From assembly GCA_022606135.1 (NCBI GenBank), contig JABYQN010000008.1:1054001-1118000 (forward strand): a DNA stretch of 64,000 nucleotides, given 5' to 3'. The notes beneath the pieces were generated by a model. That model saw only the letters and a program-made list of their open reading frames with translations, searched no databases and was not told the DNA's origin. A program made the translations under genes and the position numbers. This document shows, piece after piece, positions 60,414 through 64,000 of the stretch. This DNA comes from Fomes fomentarius. Its lineage: Eukaryota; Basidiomycota; Agaricomycetes; Polyporales; Polyporaceae. Position 1 is the stretch's first letter. Each line of letters starts with the position of its first letter.

Positions 60414-63400
60414 AGGCGACGCGTTCCCCTGGAACGAGGGGTGCGTGTGGAGAGGTGGTAGGGGTTGGGGAGAGCGAAAAGGAAAAGAGAGGGAGAGATG
60501 GAGGAGGAGGAGAAGGAAGTAAGGAAGCAGTCGAGGGAAGAGCGTAAGAGAGCGCACTCGCGGGAAATCAACGCGGCTGACAAGCCATCACCCATCGCCA
60601 GCCGATCTCGGGACCCCGGAGTGCGCTCCGGTGATCGCCGGTCTATTCACCGGGCCCTCCTCCGCGAACATTTCCAACTCCGCGCACCTCCTGCGCAATT
60701 ATTCCCTCACCGCCACCCGCCCGCTTGCCCGCCTCCGTCATTAATATTAATGGCGACAGCGCGCACCGGCCCTTCAAAAACCCTCGCGGACAAACGGCAC
60801 ACCCGGGGCTCCCTCAGCCGACAACAAGCAACTGGGGCTTGCCCGTGAAAGGCAAGGCCCACTCTGGAGAGCTAAGCCAGGCTAAGTACATGACAGTTGG
60901 ATCCAAGCCCAGACCCGCCTTGTTCAACTCCTCATTCCAGCGAACTCCAGCCCCCAGCTCTCCTCTCCTACGATCGTATGCAATGACCGCATCTCCATCT
61001 CCCGTCCCTCTCCCTATCCATTCCTTTCCGTACACGCACTTCTAGTCCACCCTACCAGGTCCCGCGCCCGGCGCCCTGTCCGTGAAATCCGAAAAAGTTT
61101 GCCACTTGCACACCGAAAAGGTGCGGAGCATCAAGAACCTCGAAGAAGATCCCCCAGGCCTCAACTGGCACTATGGCTATCTGCGTGCGTGTGTATGAAT
61201 GATGTGCCCGTTGCCCGTTTGGAGCCCTTCGGGCCATTGTGGCGTCCATTCCTTGGCGATCTGCATCCGCCCCCACGCGGCTACTCGCCGTCCGTCTGCA
61301 CCCAAGTTCTATGGAATTCGACCACTCATTCCCGCACAGATCTATAGATCCACCAAGTTCACCCACCGCAACCTTGGCGGCCCGCTCTCACATCATAATC
61401 AATACTAAATGATAAACTAACGAGCCCCGAATTCAAACCGCTGGCCAGACTCATTCGAATTTCCCACCAGCTTCTCGCGACGTCCCCCAGCAACAGCCAG
61501 CAACGTGCGGCCCGTCCAGGTACGCTCTCACTCTCCCCCGTCCCTGGCAGCCCTGAGCCTGTGGCACCGGCACCAGAATATCTCGCTAGGTTACAGGCAG
61601 ACTGGTGTGACAGCTGAGCCCCCAGTGTATTTATCGTCTATTGCAATGTCGACAAGCCCCGGCAGGCCATGGTCTGACTGGTCGCTCGGCAGCGTCACCA
61701 GCAACATTAATGGTAGGGCACATGCGCGTACCCGGGATTGAATGCATCACAGGTCGCGGCACAACCCGCTCGCGAATGGCGGAAGGTTCACGTAACGTGT
61801 CTCCTTGAACGCGCACTACCGGAGCATCTGCCAGCTGGCCAAGTTCGCTCTTATCCAGAAGGGATTCGAATGACAATGAGTGTGAGTTCCGCAGGGGAGA
61901 AGTCCGCAGCGCTAGCGGAACTCAAGAAACGTGAACGCTCAAAGGGAGTCAAAAGACCCGCCCTCGAGACCAGCGTCTTCCGCGAAGACGAGCCTGCCCT
62001 GCACGCGAATTCGAACCCTGCGAGTCCAATAATACTCATTGCTCAGGCGTGTGCCCAGTCATGCCTTGCTGGCGATTCACTGAATATCCAACCAGCACAC
62101 CAGTGACAGCTGACTCCCAGAGCCGGCTTCGAATTCGCGCATCGTGCATGCCGAATTTTAAAGTCCAATTACGACCAGGTCCCATCTCGTCATATCTTCT
62201 ACCCCTCAAAACACAGTGTGCTGACAGCGAAGCCAGACCTTCCCCCGCCGCCCACGGCCCCACCCCCGCTGAGCCTTCTCGGACCTCCAAACCGTTCCCA
62301 CCGCAGATCGGCTCGAACGGGACGGGATTCGGGGCTCGGGAAGCGGGAAGCTCACTCAACGCGGTCCAATGAAGCCCGGCGAAGCCGGGGTTCGGGAGGC
62401 CTCAGCAAATGCCAGCGTACGCGTAGTAGGCGCCCCTAGGCCGCCGGAACTGCCCTTCTCGGCCTATGTACCTTCGTGAATTCGAATCCCTCCGCCACGG
62501 TCATTCTCTGCGCGCGGGTGCGTGTACCACTGACTGTATATGTGCACGTCCGATGTCGAAGCCGAGCGTCTGGCTAGGGCGTGCCATATGCATAATCTTG
62601 GCGGTGAGAGCTTAATTCCTCCCTACAGGTTGCCTACTAAGTAGTCACTCCTGTAACGCTGAGGCCCGAGCCCGGCGAGATCTGAGAGCATGAGGACTTG
62701 ATTTGGAGACGAGAGACAAGGTACAGAGGACGAGGTGGGACGGGGCTCGGGTACCAACGCCGTGTACTGGCGTTGGTTCGTCTAAGAGTATCGTAGCGTA
62801 ATGTTGCGCGTATTAGTAACCAGGAAAGTCCGTAAAAGGCAACGTCACATAGTCACAGTATCGAGCCATGACAACTCCCTCTAGACCAAGTTGTCGCGGA
62901 CCTTGCGGTTACATGGGGTGCTCCTGGTCGCGCTCGGATGGGCAATAAGGCTGCACGCAACGTGGAACAGTGCACACTACTGTCTTGGCACTCGGGGTGA
63001 GTCCGGCCTTGAGCTCGAGCGAAGGCTCCTACTCTAGCTTCCAGTTGCGCTTGAGCCTCGTCAGAGCCAACTCTTACCTACCAGCCCGGGCCAGGGCTCG
63101 TGAGTGCGCAAATCCACGTCTATGCGTCTACAGGTGTCCTTGTATGCGGGCGGATCCGAGCCACGGTATCATCGGTCACGAGTCCCGTGTCGCGGGTGCA
63201 ATACTGGCTCCGGAAGCCTAATTTGGCTCAGCATGCGCCGTTGCCTTACAGTAGCATTATACTGTCCGTGCACCGTCACCACCATCACCGATCACCCATG
63301 ACCACGGCGTATACGTAACGTGTCAGCGCACGAGAGCCGCAGAAGTTTCAGGAACCTGAGCGCGGGCAGGGTATGCGCTCTGTGCAGTACGTACGGCCAG

Positions 63401-63790
63401 TTTGGCAGGTTCAAGGCAGGAAGGAAGCGTGGAGCGTGGTCTGTACGTACTGGTCTCGTGAGTACTATGTACTACCTTGACGGCCAACCATGGTTGTGTC
63501 GCTGTCGCTGATGGAGGCTTGTCGTCTAGTGTTCTGTTCGACTCGATTTGCACAGATCTGTGAGACGGAGCCTGAGCGCATATTGGATCCAGACCGGCGC
63601 CTCGCACCTAAGTTGAACCACATTACGTCCGAGCTCAAGTATGGTCTATCATCGATTCGCCGACGCCAATTCTTCAGATCACACTCCTTCTTTCCAGGTC
63701 ATCTCATCTTCCCCGTTGCTTCAACCTTCCTCCAGCCGTTTGCGCTCGAGATCGGTGGTTCTCACCATCCTCCGCCCTTCCTCGTCCTCA
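60414..63790. other. 3.4-kb region without a supported gene
   Basis: The left part is the CT-rich promoter and leader of the regulator gene. Several short frames on both strands lack motifs and splice support. Confidence 0.35.
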
Positions 63791-63803
63791 TATTATATAT
63801 AAC
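63791..63803 (+). promoter_or_regulatory. TATA-like box of the edge gene
   Basis: TATTATATATAAC lies about 90 nt before the ATG at 63892, with CT-rich DNA on both sides. Confidence 0.45.
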
Positions 63804-63891
63804 CTACATAAAAACCTTGTCCTTCCCATCGTCTAACGCTCGCTCATCACAGATCGGATTCCTTGTCGCTCTCGGTGCCTTTTCAATACGG

Positions 63892-64000
63892 ATGCACGAA
63901 GTATCGTCCCCCGGGCCGTGGCCACCTGTCCAGGTACACGGGCTACCTGCCTCTCAAGCTCATATCTCAAGTAACACCGGTACATATGCGTCATCACCGT
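63892..64000 (+). CDS. 5' end of an unrecognised gene, cut by window edge
   Basis: The frame MHEVSSPGPWPPVQVHGLPA stays open to the last base. The promoter context supports a real start, but 36 codons without a motif do not allow a function to be named. A GTACAC after the CAG at 63933 could be a donor. Confidence 0.4.
   Translation, partial: MHEVSSPGPWPPVQVHGLPASQAHISSNTGTYASSP

Noticed and set aside
60414..60557. Upstream in-frame start for the Zn(II)2Cys6 protein
   Set aside because: The added residues translate a CT-rich leader (Leu/Pro/Ser runs); the ATG at 60413 fits the family better.
1..64000. CRISPR array, integrated virus or intact transposon
   Set aside because: No regularly spaced repeats, transposase, reverse transcriptase, integrase or viral structural motif was recognised on either strand.

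Overview
The window looks like nuclear DNA of a basidiomycete, most likely a wood- or litter-decaying Agaricomycete. Reasons: genes are split by many 45-80 nt GT-AG introns with CTNAC-type branch sites, coding regions are GC-rich, promoters and 5' leaders are CT-rich, and several families are typical of the group (a Clp1/clampless-like protein, a DUF6534-type membrane protein, a large Zn(II)2Cys6 regulator). No operons, Shine-Dalgarno sites or CRISPR arrays were seen. Exon maps were built by hand from splice motifs, reading-frame phase and family motifs. Where total lengths came out divisible by three and the motifs joined correctly, they should be close to right.

Layout, left to right. At 1-8.3 kb there is a short bZIP factor (minus), a mostly unassigned stretch, and a seven-exon GNAT acetyltransferase (minus). 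At 8.3-12.7 kb no gene could be supported. At 12.7-20.6 kb lie NADPH oxidase NoxA, an exo-type GH28 pectinase (both minus), an orphan two-exon fragment, and a nuclear-looking hypothetical protein (plus). At 20.9-27.2 kb there is one full-length ABCC multidrug transporter (minus). At 27.2-33.0 kb a sparse region leads to a Clp1-like gene with an apparent frameshift and a tRNA-Gly(GCC). At 33.6-37.9 kb a secreted alginate-lyase-fold protein and an endopolygalacturonase face each other. At 40.0-52.2 kb lie a DUF6534 membrane protein, two head-to-head SEC11 signal-peptidase paralogs flanking a bHLH regulator, and a purine-cytosine permease. At 52.2-64 kb there is an F-box remnant, a 1297-residue Zn(II)2Cys6 regulator, and the start of a gene cut by the right edge.

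Functionally the window mixes plant-wall attack (two GH28 enzymes plus a putative polysaccharide lyase), the secretory machinery that would process them (SEC11), superoxide signalling linked to development in fungi (NoxA), a mating-development factor (Clp1-like) and uptake or export (NCS1, ABCC). These are neighbours, and nothing in the sequence shows that they form one pathway. The most unusual features are the duplicated SEC11 pair with identical exon lengths, the single-base frame breaks in Clp1 and at the bHLH start, the 11-nt last exon of NoxA, and the repeated use of AAG 3' splice sites.
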